Below the pieces are notes generated by a model that worked only from the letters and a program-made list of their open reading frames with translations, searched no databases and was not told where the DNA came from. A stretch of 64,000 bases of DNA from Drosophila miranda. Lineage: Eukaryota > Arthropoda > Insecta > Diptera > Drosophilidae. Shown piece after piece: positions 37,816-51,673 of the stretch; within the stretch, counting starts at the first letter, position 1; every line of letters begins with the position of its first letter. The translations under genes were made by a program, and so were the position numbers. The stretch lies in NCBI RefSeq assembly GCF_003369915.1, contig NC_046674.1:12524001-12588000 (forward strand). Direction: 5' to 3'.

Positions 37816-40800
37816 CACACATTCGCACGATCATTGACCGGGAGGGACAGAGAGTTGCAAGCGCGTGAGTGATTTCTTTGCTCCTCTTCGTCTCTTGGTG
37901 CTGCTGCTTCTGCTGTTGCAGGAGTTTTCAGACACCAGACCCCAGGGCACTGGCCAATGGCTACGCTACTGATCGCAACAGCAGCAGCATCAGCAGCAGT
38001 CGAAGAGCATTGGAGCCAGCAGCAGCATCAGCAGCACCCTGCCCTGACATGACAGTGCGTTGAACTATAAACGTCGTTGTCGTTGTCGTTGAGGAGGATG
38101 CTCGTTCTTCGTTTTTGTACTCTTAAAGTGAGTAGTGCGATTGTTAACATAGGTTTGTGGCGTCAAGAAAGTATCACATATACTATATACACATATCCTT
38201 GCTCAAAGTTAATTTCTCTAGCCATGAGAAGCTCCTTCTATGCCAAGCAGATTCTTAGGCTTAAAGGTATTTTGGTGTAAGTACATTTGGAGTACAGATC
38301 GGAACATATCGAATGAATTAATATGTGTGGCTTCCATAGAACAATTGATCTTAAAGGGTATCAAGGCTTCGGACTGTCAAGAATTTCCCTCCCTTCTTGT
38401 TGTCTTTAAAGATCTCTTATGTGGCTGTTGTTGTTGCTTCTGCTGCTGTTGCTGTTTTTGTGGCATTTCATTCTTGATTTTGCTTTTGTGGCGCGTTGTT
38501 TGGCAACGTCATCGTCATTATCATCAACATCGCAACAGCAGCAGCAGCAACAACAAACATCATTACGATGATTCCCAGCGTCATCATTATGCGAGAGGCT
38601 GGGGTTGAAGTTGTGAGTTTTTTTGTTCTCATTTTGCAATATCATAATCAGCTACCCCCCGCTCTTCTGATCCCTTCCTCCCACTCCTTATCATCCTCTC
38701 GCTTTTTGCCTCTCCCAGCGCTCATTTAGCAATTCGAATTTTGGATTCGGTGCAACGAACGCGAATTTTGTTGATGTTTCTGTTTCTTCTTATAAAATTT
38801 TTTTATTTTTTGTTGGTTTGTGTGTTTTCTGACTCTGTTTTTGGGCTTCTGCCCTCTCTTCTGTCCGCCGCTCCTTCCCCTGCACGATCTTCTTTGTGGA
38901 TCAGCTGTGTGGAGCTCTGGAGGTCGATTCCTTTATGGGCTCTCTGCTTGCGGACTGCTATCAAAATGCAGCGCTGGCGGTGCTTCACCCTTTGCAGTCG
39001 CCTTGCCGTCCGTCTGTCTGTCTGTTCGTCTCTGCTCTGTCCGTTTTCCCCTCTGCTTTACGTCAGTCCATCTCCTTTTGCCCTGTTCTTTCTGTCTGCC
39101 TGTCTCTCCTCCCTCTACCCAGTGCTCTCTGGCCGTCCGTAAAGTGTCAATGCACTTGTTCTTGTTTCCACCACCACCACCAGCAGCAGCAGCAGCAGCA
39201 GCGAATGTGTGTGCGATTGTGTGTTGCTGGCGTAGTGCGTGTGTGCTTGACTGCGTCGCCGTCGCCGTCGTCTTTACGTGCGTCGCCTCCTGCTGTTTGG
39301 GCATTGCCTCCCACCGCACTGTTCCTCTCTGCTCCTCTATGTTTTCCCTTTCTCCACTGGGCTCCCTCTGCATCTCCTCTCTCCCTCTGCTCCCCTATGC
39401 TTGGCTCTGCTCCACTCTCTACTCTCCTTCTCCTCTACCTCTTCTTTTCCTGCCATAGCACCCAGGTTGTTCAATCCTTTTTGCTTTCCGTTTTTCAAGC
39501 ACTGTTCCCTCGCTGATGCGTCGCCCCGTCGTCGCACAGTGGGTCCTCTACCCGAAAAACAGTCAATAAATCAGAAAAGTGCTACCAAATGCGTATGAGG
39601 GATACAATTTTAGATCTTCTGAAGCTGATCTATAAAGGTCTTAATGAACTTCGATGTTTATCTGCGAAAAGTTATCACAGAACAGCCTGGTAGTTCAATA
39701 TCTATAGATGTTATAACTTTTCCCCAAAAATCCCCACTGTACGTCGCCTGCCTCGAGTGCCTTCCCAGTCTGCCCCTCTCTCTGTCTCCCCCCTACAGCC
39801 CACAGCCCTCTGGACGATGCTTCGGTCGTTGGACGTTCGCCCGTTCGTTCTCCGGGTCCCCCCTTTACCACTCCCCGACGACTGGCTGCTGCTGCCTTTG
39901 CACTTTGGTGCATCCTTGTCTGGCGTTTGAACTTTTTTGTTGCTTTTGTGTGTGTATATGTATGGGTATGTGTATGTGCAATCTTTGTTCGGCAGACGTC
40001 TGGGGCTCTGGCCAGCACTTGGTGTGTGCTCGTGCTCTCTTTGTGTGTGTGTGTGTGTGTACTTTCCGTGTGTGTGCATTGGCATTTGACTCCATTTAAA
40101 GTTTGTTTCGCTTTATTTTGCAAATAAAATTAACTCCAGAAAGGGGGGAGGGGTGGAAGCTGATGGGGGAAGTGAAGTGCAAGTGAAAATTGTTAAAGAT
40201 GGAGTCAGTCCCTTGTCTCCTACTGATGGTGCCCCTCCAGCCACTTGAGGCATCTGCTAATGAGACAGAGACAGAGCCAGGTTACGCATAAATATGAAAT
40301 GGTGCACACACATTAGCTAAAGTGCAGGGTGGGGTCTGTCTTAGAACCTCCTTTACCACCAAGAGGTTTCCGCGTGAAGGAGCCAGCTATGTGGGTTGTG
40401 CCTCATGCTGCAGAGTGCTTTAAATGGTCACAGGAGTGCCACAAAGAAGAGATTTGCATTATAATGGAGAAAGAGGAGATGCGATATTGCAGAAAGCTGT
40501 TCTAGTTCCATACATTCGGGGAATTTCATGAACATTTAAATCAAAGTTTGAATCTTCTTCCACTTAAGTCCATATACATAAAATAGATACATATTTGCAT
40601 CCGCTTCCATTCAAAATCTTTTCTAAAAAATCAACCAACAACTTTTTGGACACTGCCGCACGAAGAAGACATTTCCCAGCGACCCCGATCCGCCTGCGCT
40701 TAACGCTTTTAACCCACTTTAAACATGTCTGTCTGCTTTTGGGGCACAGCCGAGTGGCAGTCGACAGTCGACAGTCGACAGTCGAGCGTCAGTCATTAGC

Positions 40801-43800
40801 CAGACAACGGCCACAAAAACCTCTATCTTCATCTCTTTCTCTATCGCATGTCTCATCAGCAGTCAGTGGAAGCGGACACAACGGACTGCTGTCTCAGCCT
40901 CAGCCCCAGCCTCTGTTTCTGCCACAACCTCTGCCCCTGCCCCTGCCCCTGCCCCTACCTGTGCCGCTGCCTCTGTCTCAGCTGAAAGCCATCAACAGCA
41001 TTTAATAGGCTCATCAACACACAGAGCCCCGTCTTGGTAACTCCACCTCAGAGAGAATCCGCACTCTGCCTCTCACACGCTGCCTCACCAACAGAAACCA
41101 CCTGTGCAACATTTTAATACATTTTGTAATAAAAACAGACGTCATTAAAGAGGCGACTCCCCAAGTAACTGGCAAGATACGCTACGCTTCTCTGGCTCAT
41201 GCTCCTCCACCCCTCAGCACCCCTCAGCACCCCGCAGCACCCCGCAGCACACCTTGCCACACCCACTCCCACCGAAACAGTTACTGTCGACGCCCCTGTC
41301 CATTCAGCGTTTGGTTCTGTTCTGTTTAGCGCTTTGAATGGAAGACCCGAAGCCCCAGCCGGAGCCGGAGCCGGAGCCCGAGCCGTCTCCATTTGTGGCA
41401 GGCCACATCCAGCCGTCAGTCATTCAACATTTTGTGCACTTATTAAGCAGATATTTTGCGTGCTGAATGGTTTCTTCATCATCATCAACATCATCACCAT
41501 TCTGCGGTGGTTCTGCTCGCCTGCACCTTCCCTCACTTTGTGGCTGCGACTGTGAGGTGAGGGTGGTGTGTGATGGGGTGGTGTACCGCGGCGTTGCATT
41601 GCGTAGCGTGGCGTGGCGTGGCGTGGCGTGTCGTGGCCAAGTTGCAAGTTCCCTCAATGTCTGGCCTGGCACTTGGTGTTCTCTCCATTTAGAGGTCACT
41701 TCTTTGGTGCTGTGCTGCACTTCCACTTTGTACTCGGATCTCCGAGTGTGTATCAGTTTCTGTCCAAGTACTTGTATATTTATATCTGTGCATCTGTGTA
41801 TCGTATCTTGGCCTGCCAATGCAGCCAGGCGTATCATTCTGTGGCGGCTGCCATTCCAAATCAAAACTAAAACAGTTTGCGGTATATTCTTGGCACAAAA
41901 CTGTCAATTACGATGAGGGCTAACAAAACACACACACACACCACATACACACACGCATTCCCCGCTTGTATGTACAACAAATGGTTTTGAAAGTTCTCCA
42001 TTCTCGATTCTGTTTCGCCTTCGGTTCCATAGCTGAAATACCCTAAAACTCTCTGGGGATCATCTATTTATGTTTGTGTGCATGTGTGTATGTACGTAAG
42101 TGGTGTATATAAGATATTTGCCAAATTGTTGACACATCAAATCCGAATCGTTCATCCATATAAGTTCATTAATGTCATCGGACAATAGCGACCCCGCCCA
42201 TCAGCTCTCCAACTTATTTGCTAATGACAGCACACACACACACACACACACACAAAAGACCCAAGAGAAACGACACAAAATAAAATAATAATGAATAAAT
42301 AACAAGAATCACACACACACACTCATGTTTAGAGTGAGATACAAATGTATCTGTGGCCATACAATGGCCACTCATTCGTGGCGCAAAATACGAAGCAAAT
42401 ATGTGGGTCAATTTTGTAATAAACTAGACAAAAACAGCAACACCAACCACAACAACAACAACAACGACAAGAACTTGAACTGTTGCTGGGTCCAGGAATG
42501 GGAAAGGCTAATGGGAATGCTCACATGCGAAACGCAAAGCTTCCATGGGAGGAATCCTATAATAAGGGAACCCGAAACGGCCGATGAATTTTTAGAAACA
42601 AAGGTTAATCTAGCAAAGGTATTCATCCGTAACTATTGCTTTATTATATAGGTTTATGATCTTGGCGATATAAAAGAATATTCTGCAAGCGGTAAATGTA
42701 GGAGTTTCATACCAAAATCTGAGGGAATGGATTGCATAGCAACAAATACGAGTAGATGGGATGAGGAGAGACTATGAGGAGAGACCAGAGCCAGAATCGT
42801 AATGGAAATTGGGAATTAGAGCTGACATCAAAGTCAGAGACCCGGGTAAACTGATTTTAGGCGATTTCTGGCGGCACTTGGGTTCTACTTGGCTTTTATC
42901 TTCCTGCAGCATCTCACGCTCCCCTCTGTCCATCTGCGACCCAGAGAGTTCTGTGGCAGAGTCAATTACCCTGAGCTCTCGGGTAATTGGCCCCACTGCT
43001 GCGGCCCGACGTCTTAACTGTTAATGGGCGCTTGACTTGGCTTAACGGTAACAGAAGCCAGCAGCATGGCAGCGTGGCAGCATGGCAGCGTGGCAGCGCG
43101 GCAGTGTGGCAGCGTAGCAGAGCGGCTCCATGCCACATTTTGGTCAATGAGCTTCGGCCTCATCCGCGATGTATCTCATGGATACATATACATATTTTAG
43201 TGCTTGCCAGAGCTTGAGCTTCAGCTTCAGCTTCAGCTTGTGATGGTGATGGTGATGGAGCTTCGGCTTGTGCTAGTTTTGGATACCCCGGGTCTCGGCA
43301 GATGATTTCATGCTTTTCAGATTTAATTGTTATTCATTTGGCTGCCCCAATCGTCGTCCGTTGTCCGTCGTCTGTATGCTCGTCATTCGCTAGCATGCTA
43401 CATGGCTCTCTTCTAGTTGTGTTTGTTGTTTCGTTTTAGTTTCGTTTTTGGCTTTGGCCAAACCTTGAACCGCACGCGTTCGGTTTATTGGCCGCTTTTT
43501 TACTACAAATACCGTTCGTTCGCTTCGCTTCGCTTGGTTTGGCTTGGCTTCTCGACTGACTTCTGATGATGATGACGATAAAGTTTATCATCATGATCAT
43601 CATAGTCATCGCTATAGTTTGGATTATTTGGCTGTATATACTATATACTCACTCATTCACGCTTAAGTGTGCGTGTGTGTGTATCCACCTGATAGGCCGA
43701 GGTGTGGGTGCTCCCTGCCATTAGCTGTTATCCCTGTCATGTCAGGGTGCTATCCCTGTTCCTACTTAACCCACTTTGCTTTTTGCTCTTCGTCGGTGTC

Positions 43801-46800
43801 GTTTTGTTTTTCTTAATGCACATAATTTATTTATTGGTGTTTGTGAAATTTTCTTTCGGGCCTGGCCTTTTTTGTGTACCCGAACGGGCATCCCGAACGG
43901 GAGTATGCGGAATGGCATCAACGATATGTTGCCCAAGGGTTCATTTAATCAACTATTTCAATGAGATATCCGCGTTGTTTTTGAGGAATACTCCCCAGAC
44001 CCCAAACGACCTTAGCCTGGACCTTTATAGGGCATCATTCTAGTCGATGCTTCGACCTCATCATCGTTGGATTCGCCTAGAGCAAAAAGCTGAAAACGCA
44101 CAAGGACAACATTTAATGTTAATGAACTCGGCAAACAAGTGCACGAGTATGGGTGCGAGAGTATCTATCCATCTATCTATCTATCTATCTATCTATGCGC
44201 GTGTGTCTGTGTATCTATGTATCTATGTATCTTTGTGTATTGTTTATATAGTTGCGAATTTGTCAACTATTTTATGCGAGGCCCCGACCGACCCATATGT
44301 ACGACTCGACTCGCACACATAATAGATACAAATGTATTCATAGTCGGTCGGTACGGATTGAACGCCTATACCGACTATACTCGACTTGAACTCTGCTTTG
44401 GGGCAGTGATTCTCGTCCAGGGTTTCGGTTAAAAGCTGCCGCACGAGCACGAGCACGAGCACGAGCACCAGCACCAGCTGAAACTCAAGAGCTCAAGTCA
44501 CAAAATCAGCATCAGAAGCAGAAGCAGCTGCTAATAGGAGCATTAATAGGATTCTCCTCTATGTGTCTGGCTCTGTGCACCTGTTCGGGGGCATGGACAG
44601 GCGGCAGCTGGGTCTTGGAGCTTGAAGCTGGAGCTGGAGCTGGAGTAGCCAGCATTTTTATGTTTCCGGTTCTGATTAGAAAAAGAGAATGCCAAGAGCC
44701 TGAGGCAGGAATGCCAATGCAAATGCAGGCCCGGCCAGAGCCAGAGCCAGAGCCACAGCCAAAGCCAAAGCTACAGCCACAGCCAGAGACGGAGCCAAAT
44801 CAATTGCCCTGAAGGTGCCTGCCCTGCCGCCGCCAAGGAGTCAAATCAAAACAGAAACACATACACACACACACACACAGATACACACCCATACTCGCAG
44901 AACACACACAGAAATGAAAGCAGCAACCAGTTTCGCAAACGAAACCAGTTTTTTGGTGCCAGTTGTAAAGTTAATAAGTGAAGGAAAATGGAAATTTGCA
45001 CACAAATAGGAAGTAAAACTGTGGCCCCACCACAAAGACAGGAAGTGTGATTCCGGGGCGCAAGTGAATGAACCTGATGGGGAGTACGCGTACGGGCGGC
45101 GGCATTCGATTACTCAGCGATTGTTAACTCGATTGCAATTGATATTAAGCATACGCCTTGTATGACCAGCACTCTCACTCCCACTCCCACTCCCACTCCC
45201 CGCTCCCTTCCTTTCCAGAGAGATGGAGATTCCTGCTTCCCGGAAATGAACAAAAGAAATTCAGTGCAAAAATTTACCATTTACCATTCAATCGGCGGCT
45301 GCTCCTGGTGGAGGGGTTATCCAAAAATAGGCTTTCTCTCTCACACTCTTTGTGCGCTCGTCTCCCTCTCGCTTTGAGTACCTTCTGGGACGTTGGCTTT
45401 TTATTAATCTTATTCTTATTCCAATTCCAAAACTTCACTTGAGAAACGATTTGTACGCCTTTTTCTGCCGCTGTTGCTTTAATTTCACTGCTCTGCTTTT
45501 TTTTTTAAATTTTTTTTTTTGTTTTATTTTTTAGCCTTTTTTGGGGAAGCTTTTTTGGGAAGAAGTGTTCTTCTTTGGAGGTTTTTTGAAATTCAAATCA
45601 CACAATGCCCCGAAATCAATTTATGCAACGCAGAAGGGGAAAGGAGGGCGGGGGTGGGGCGCACGGACCGGCGGGAGAGTTTGTGTAGGTGTTGGACTGT
45701 GTCGCGATGCGTTGCGGTGCGGAGGGTGCACGCGTCAATTGTTGAGTGTATATCGAATTTTTAACGCACTTTTGTTGTGTTTTTATTTCTTTTGTATTTT
45801 TGCAGTTTTTTTGGTAAACAAAAAAAAATTTTACACAAAAAGAAGTGCCTGTGTTGCTGTTGCTCCCACTTTTGCTGCTGCTGCTGCTGCGAATTTTGTT
45901 TGTTTGTTGGCGTTGCCGTTGCCGTTGCGGTTGTTCGTCCCGTCCGTTTGGTGGAGCATTCGCGTGCCGCGCGCTGAGTCGCCGAGAGACAACTGAAAAC
46001 GACAGCGAAACGAAGGCAACGAAACGTTGGTGCCCTGCTCCCAGTCGCTGCCTCTGCCGCTGCCTCGGTCGCAGCTGGCCGCTGGCGTCGACCGAGCAAA
46101 GCTTTTACAGCGGCAGCAGCAGCAGCAGAAGTCGAAGAATACCAGAAGCAAAACAAAGAAGTGAAAAGAGCATAAGTGGGATAGAGAGAGAATGCAAGAG
46201 AGAGTACGAAAAAGAGAGCTCGCACGCAAGCGGAGCGGTGAAAGAGAGAGAGAGAGAGACAGAGAGAGAGAGAGTGAGAGAGAGAGAGCTTTTGCCGCTG
46301 CAGAACTTTCGAGTGCAGCAGGAAGCAGCGTTGCAGTTGGAAGCGTCGCCGTCGCTGCCGACGTCGACAGCGCACCAATTGAAATTGAGTAACAAGATTT
46401 GTTGCTGCCGCCGACAGTGACGCCGCTGTGTGTGTGTTGCATGCAACTGCTGCAATCTGGTTGATGCACAACGATGCAAAAAAGCTGCCTAACCGGTGTT
46501 AGATGCATTTGCATTTTGCTGCAGTTTGGCAACACACAACAAAAAATAAGGAAAAACTAGAGGAAAAATCAACCAACAAAATAGCGAAAATGTTGCCTCG
46601 CTGGCAGTTACATAAGCCTTGATTTAGATGATGGCTTAAATGTGCCTGTATGCGTGTCTACATCACATACACACACACACACACACACATACTCTCTGCC
46701 TGTGTGTGTGTGTGTGTGTTTAAGCTTTGCAATAAGGAAGTATCTTTTCGTGCCAGTCGCTCTGTCTTTGGGGCTTTTGGCGGCTTGGCTTTTTCTCAGA

Positions 46801-49800
46801 GGAGATGGAAATGGAAATGGCAATGGAAATGGCAATGGAAATGGAGACAGGACGCACCGCTTGACAATTTCCTGCTTGTGCACAGTTTTCGATGATTTTT
46901 CCCACACAAAAAACCAAATTGCATCCGCTAGATATTGGAAAATTGAGTTGAGAGCTGAAAGGAAAGTCGATTCTTTTATAGCCGCTCAAGCTGAAGTGAA
47001 AAACAAATCCCAGGGGTCCCACTCTGTCGTTATTAAGTGGTTTCCCACTTTGTTAAGCCTTTCATCACCTGATCCAGGGCTGAGGAGCAAAACTGAGTAT
47101 CTTCTTTGTGGCAACCTCAAATAATGGTTTCCTTTTGGCTAGCTTAACTCTCAGTTTAGTGGGACCCTCTGTCTGTAAATAGTGCTTCAACATTGTTTTC
47201 TACATTCACTAATTGGGGGTTTTAGCAGTGCTGCCAATCTGTGCTAAACATGGGCGCAAATGCTGTCCCCCAATCAGGGTGCAACTTGCTCTAATCGGGG
47301 GGGAGAGGGGGAGAAACCCGCTATGAGGGACGGTGAGAGGTGTCTAATTTACAGCACGCAACATGCAGCGCTCATCTCTGGACTGTGGCACCTCCCATTC
47401 CATTTCAATCCGTTGCACCAGTATGCCGCATGCAACACTCCCCACTGCCCTTATTCCCCCCCCCCCCAGTCCACCCTCAATTGCACGCGTCTCAAGTGCT
47501 GATTTCCTTTTGCAACCACCCCAGTGGACCACTGTGGGTTCCGATCCCTGTTCCATGCCCTTTTTGGCATGTCAGGCACGTTTTAACACGCTGCCAGTTT
47601 TGATTTAATTTAGTAACAGCTTAAAGACGTTCGGTGGGGCGGAGGGGGCATGCACACAGTAGTACGTGGAACAGGGAGCCACCATCGATCACCGTGCAGC
47701 AGAAGCAGCAGCAGCCGCACCACCATCATCATAATCATCATTATCGGGGGCATCGTTTTGATAAAGTTGTGCATTGAGATCAGCCAGAGATCAGCCACAG
47801 ATCAGCAGCTCAAGCAATTTAACATGCAACCTCAGATTGAGCCTCCGCTTGAGCTTCATCTTTCAACGTAATCTTTTAGCTTCAACTTCAGCTGCAGCTC
47901 TTCATCTTCATCTTCATCTTTCATCTTGCATCTTGCATCTTGCAACTTCATCTTCAATCTTTCAACTTCAGCTTGATTAAGCAGTTAAATCAAAAGCGCA
48001 GTTAAGGAAGTGGGGGAAAGGCACTTAGAGCGGGGCTGAAGGTGTTCCCAACAAGCCGTCAAAGTTGCCGCCGTCATCATGATCTCCATGATCATCATTA
48101 TCATCATTTGTGGCCACACTTGAGAGCGCAGCACTCTCCCAAGCGGAGCCCCTGGCCCCTGCTGCATGTGGCAGAGAGGAAAAGGTCAACGCATTCTGCG
48201 AATCGTAAAGGGAAATGCCACACAAACGAGCAACACGAGCAACACGAGCAACAACGGCAACAACAGCAGAAGCAACATCAGCCGCAATATCGAAGCGGCG
48301 TGTTAATTGAAGACAGACAGGGAACCAAAGCTGGTACGAAAGGTGGCAAGGCGGAGGGGGAGGGGGAGGGGGGGGGCACTACCACTGGCCACCAGTTAAC
48401 CAAGTGGAGAGCAGCGAGCTCTGTTTGAAATACACAATGCTTCACTGATTTCTGCGTTGCAGTTGCAGTTGCCGCTGTAGCTGTAGCTGTAGCTGCAGTG
48501 GCATTTGAAGTTGCTTCCTTATTTCTGCCTCTCATAACATGCAGCAGCAGCTCCCCATAGACTGTGATCACTTGCTGGTTTCGTGTTCGTTGCACGCGTA
48601 ATTAAAGTTTAAGGTTTTGGGTATGCAACATCCTCTCCTCCTATCAAATGACAATCCCCTTCTTCCGGGTGGCAGTTCGCCATCATTTCGAAGCTGCCAC
48701 TCAACGACGCATGAAGTTGCAGCAGCAGCAGCTTAATCAAGGCACTCCCAGCCCTCTTCTATCCCCCCCTCCACCCTCCCCTACCACTGATAATGCCATG
48801 TTGTTGACGTCGCTGTCGCTGGCCAGAATCGCGGAAGCGCCAAGAAAAATGCGTGCCGCCGTCGTCGTCGTCGTTGTCGTTCTTGCTGCTTTGGGCATTG
48901 AACCCGCAGGCGGGTGCAATTGCCGATGCGCTGTCAACTATTGTGTATCGGTGTGTGTGTGTGAGAGTGCTTACGGGTAATGGCATCGCATCATAATCAT
49001 TTATTTTTGCACTAGACAACAGCCATCACATCACAAAGTGCGCTGGCTAATTTTATAAACTTCTTTTATTCTGCATCGTCTGTGATTTGTTGTTGATGTT
49101 GTTGTTGTGTTTTTTTTTTTCTGCTTCACATTTTTTGCATATATATTTTTATGATATTTACTAAGAAATTCTTATGCAGCGCACGTCGAAGAGAGGGAAA
49201 AGACTGGGGGGTGGCAACTGTGATTGACATTTAGAAGTCAACGTTCGGTTCGGGTGGCTTTGTTGCTGCAGTTGCTGCCCCCGCTGCCACCACTGCTTCT
49301 GCTGTTGTGCTGCTTGTGCTTGTGCTGCCATTGTCTTGGCCAATCGCCCCCACACCACACCACACCACACCCCACGCTATACACCACATATTTCTTGCCA
49401 ATTTGTTGATGGCTTTTGACATTAATTGTGTGTCGTAGGGCGGGTCAGAGGGGTTCCATAATTGACGACAGTAATCGATGGAAATCGTATGTGTTATAGT
49501 GAGTAATCCAGAGAACTTCTAATTAAAATAATTGGTTTGGCTTTAGTCCCTGAAAATCCTCTAAAAGAATCTCTATTCGATATTCATTTATTGAAGGAAC
49601 ATACCGGATAATTTGGTTATCATTGAGCGGTATTTCCCTCTAACAGCTTCTCTGTTGGAATACACTCAGAATATACATTTAAGTAGAATTCCCCTTAAAT
49701 CCAGTGTCAAGGTTACTCATCCATCAAACAATGACAATTTTTGTGCAATATTTGGCAATTTGTTCACCTGTGTGCATGAGATGTGAGTAGAACGGAACAC

Positions 49801-51632
49801 CACTTATTGCGGGCAAATAGAAGCCGAAATTGCGATTACGCGTACGCGTGGAAAGTTACCCAACAAATGCGAGTGACTCACAGGAGTGTAAATATGTAAA
49901 TTTCCCTTTGGGCAAAGTTGCAAGTGATGCAGAAATGTGCAAATTGCACGACAAACTGTGAATGAGATGCCGAGATTTTGGGCAAGGGTCACAAAGTTCC
50001 TTGAGCTCGGGGAGATGAACTTTCGGGAATTTCCACTGTATTTGTAGTTGCCACAATTCTGCGCCTAGCAGCCACCTCGTCGGCCAGCAGTGAAGTGACA
50101 AATGATTTATCTTTGGGCATGTGTGCTTGTATCCATGCGACAAGGTGTTAATTAAACTATAAATAGAGAGACAACTGTGGCCACAATCGGGTGCAACATC
50201 TAGGCGGTGCGGACAAACGCGGCTCGTTGTAATTGGAGGACAGATTGCCACCGATGTTGCGGCGGGCACGCATGCGTAACACGGCGGCAACTGGCACTGG
50301 TGGCACTGGCGGACAGAACAATGAACCGCAACAAAGCCTGTTGCATAAATTAACAATCGCAATTAGTCAGAGGGAACATGTTGCAACGCCAGGGGCCACA
50401 GCACCTCAGCACCACAGCACCAAGACTGGAATTGAGTCATCTTCTGATGCATTCATTCACCTGCAACAGGTGCGTGCTGCTGCTGCTGGTGCTGCTGCTG
50501 CTGGTGCTTCTGTCCGCTTTTGTTCTCGAGATTAAATTGTTTAACGATCGGTTCAGCGAAATGTTTACTCAACTTTTTTCGGTTTATGCATCGAGCAGAA
50601 ATTGTGAATAAATTTGAGCTGCCAAAATGTTTATCAATCGAGTTGAGCGAAGCGGCCATAACAGCAACTTAAATGCATAATTAAAAAAAAATTAAATGAT
50701 ATTTCAGCGGCAACAAATTTGTTGACCATATTTTATTTATATACATATATCGTTCGGGTGTTTATGGCGTTTGTGTTTCTGTTTGTGTTTGTTGTTGGGC
50801 GCCGCATTTTGTTGCGCGAAAAAACACATCAACTTTGCGAGCATTGGACTCTGTTCTGGAGGCAGCCGGGCAGACTGGCAGGGGGCTGAGCAGGGGAGCG
50901 GAAGCAGCGACACGACATCGAACGACAACTGAAAGTGAAAGGCCCCTTGGGGGAAATTCAAAGGAAGCGGAAAGCAAGTGCCTGGGGACCTGCAAAGGTT
51001 TGCTGAACTCTATATAAATACTCGTAAACGGTTGAATGCCATCGAATTATGCAACTGTAGAGAAGAGCTGAAGATACTCCGATACCGATGAAGAACATAC
51101 GATTTATTAAGCTCTATTGTGGAGACTGTGGACACCCAACCCGAGCCGTTCCCAGCATTTATGCCCTTTTGATAGACCATAATCGAATCGAAGCCCTGCC
51201 AAAGACTGCCCAGAATGTTGTTTCCTCCTCGTTCTCAGTCATATTTCTATTGCCAAATAATAAAATCTCGGCCGAAACAATGGCCAAATAAAGCTGTGAC
51301 TGTGGCTGGTGGCTGGGGCTACACTTTAATGTAACCAGCGAAACAACAAGACAAAAGACAATTGTCAGAAGGCACGGCACACGAAAATCAGAACAGAGCG
51401 AGCGGCAACAATGGGCCAAAAGCGAATTCAAAGCGATTCAAGCCACCAGAACGAACCACGAACGGCCACAAGGGGGTCTCTGGCTCTGGCTCTGACTCTG
51501 GGCCTGGCCGAATGGTGGATTTGGATTGGCCTGGCCCGGCCCGGCCCGGCCTGGTCTGGCAGCCTGACCCAGTTTACGCTACAATTATAAGCCAGTCTTG
51601 CTCATTGTCTTTGTTCTTGTCACTGCGCAGGC

Positions 51633-51673
<41 letters not shown>

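Larger units (their letters stand above)
34041..46800. other. Eip78C intron 3, middle segment
   Basis: No gene I can support. It is densely filled with simple repeats: GA (34211-34232), GTCT (about 35165-35310), CAT/CAC (35620-35690), CA (37782-37810), GTCGACA (40758-40786), 10-bp CCCCKCAGCA units (41205-41255), GCGTG (about 41600-41630), an 8-bp GGCAGCRT array (43060-43125), TATC (44160-44197), CACGAG (44441-44475) and GA (46242-46288). Long open frames on both strands here are translations of these repeats. Confidence 0.6.

Noticed and set aside
38741-39516. Three overlapping + strand open frames rich in Cys, Leu, Ser and Pro
   Set aside because: Composition follows CTCT/CTGC-rich DNA; two frames are open together and no domain is visible.
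45761-46535. Overlapping open frames of up to 236 codons on both strands
   Set aside because: They translate GA, CTG and AT-rich repeats, are open in several frames at once, and show no domain, signal peptide or splice context.
49856-50362. 168-codon minus-strand frame with many Cys and His
   Set aside because: No regular Cys/His spacing and no splice or promoter context; likely chance.
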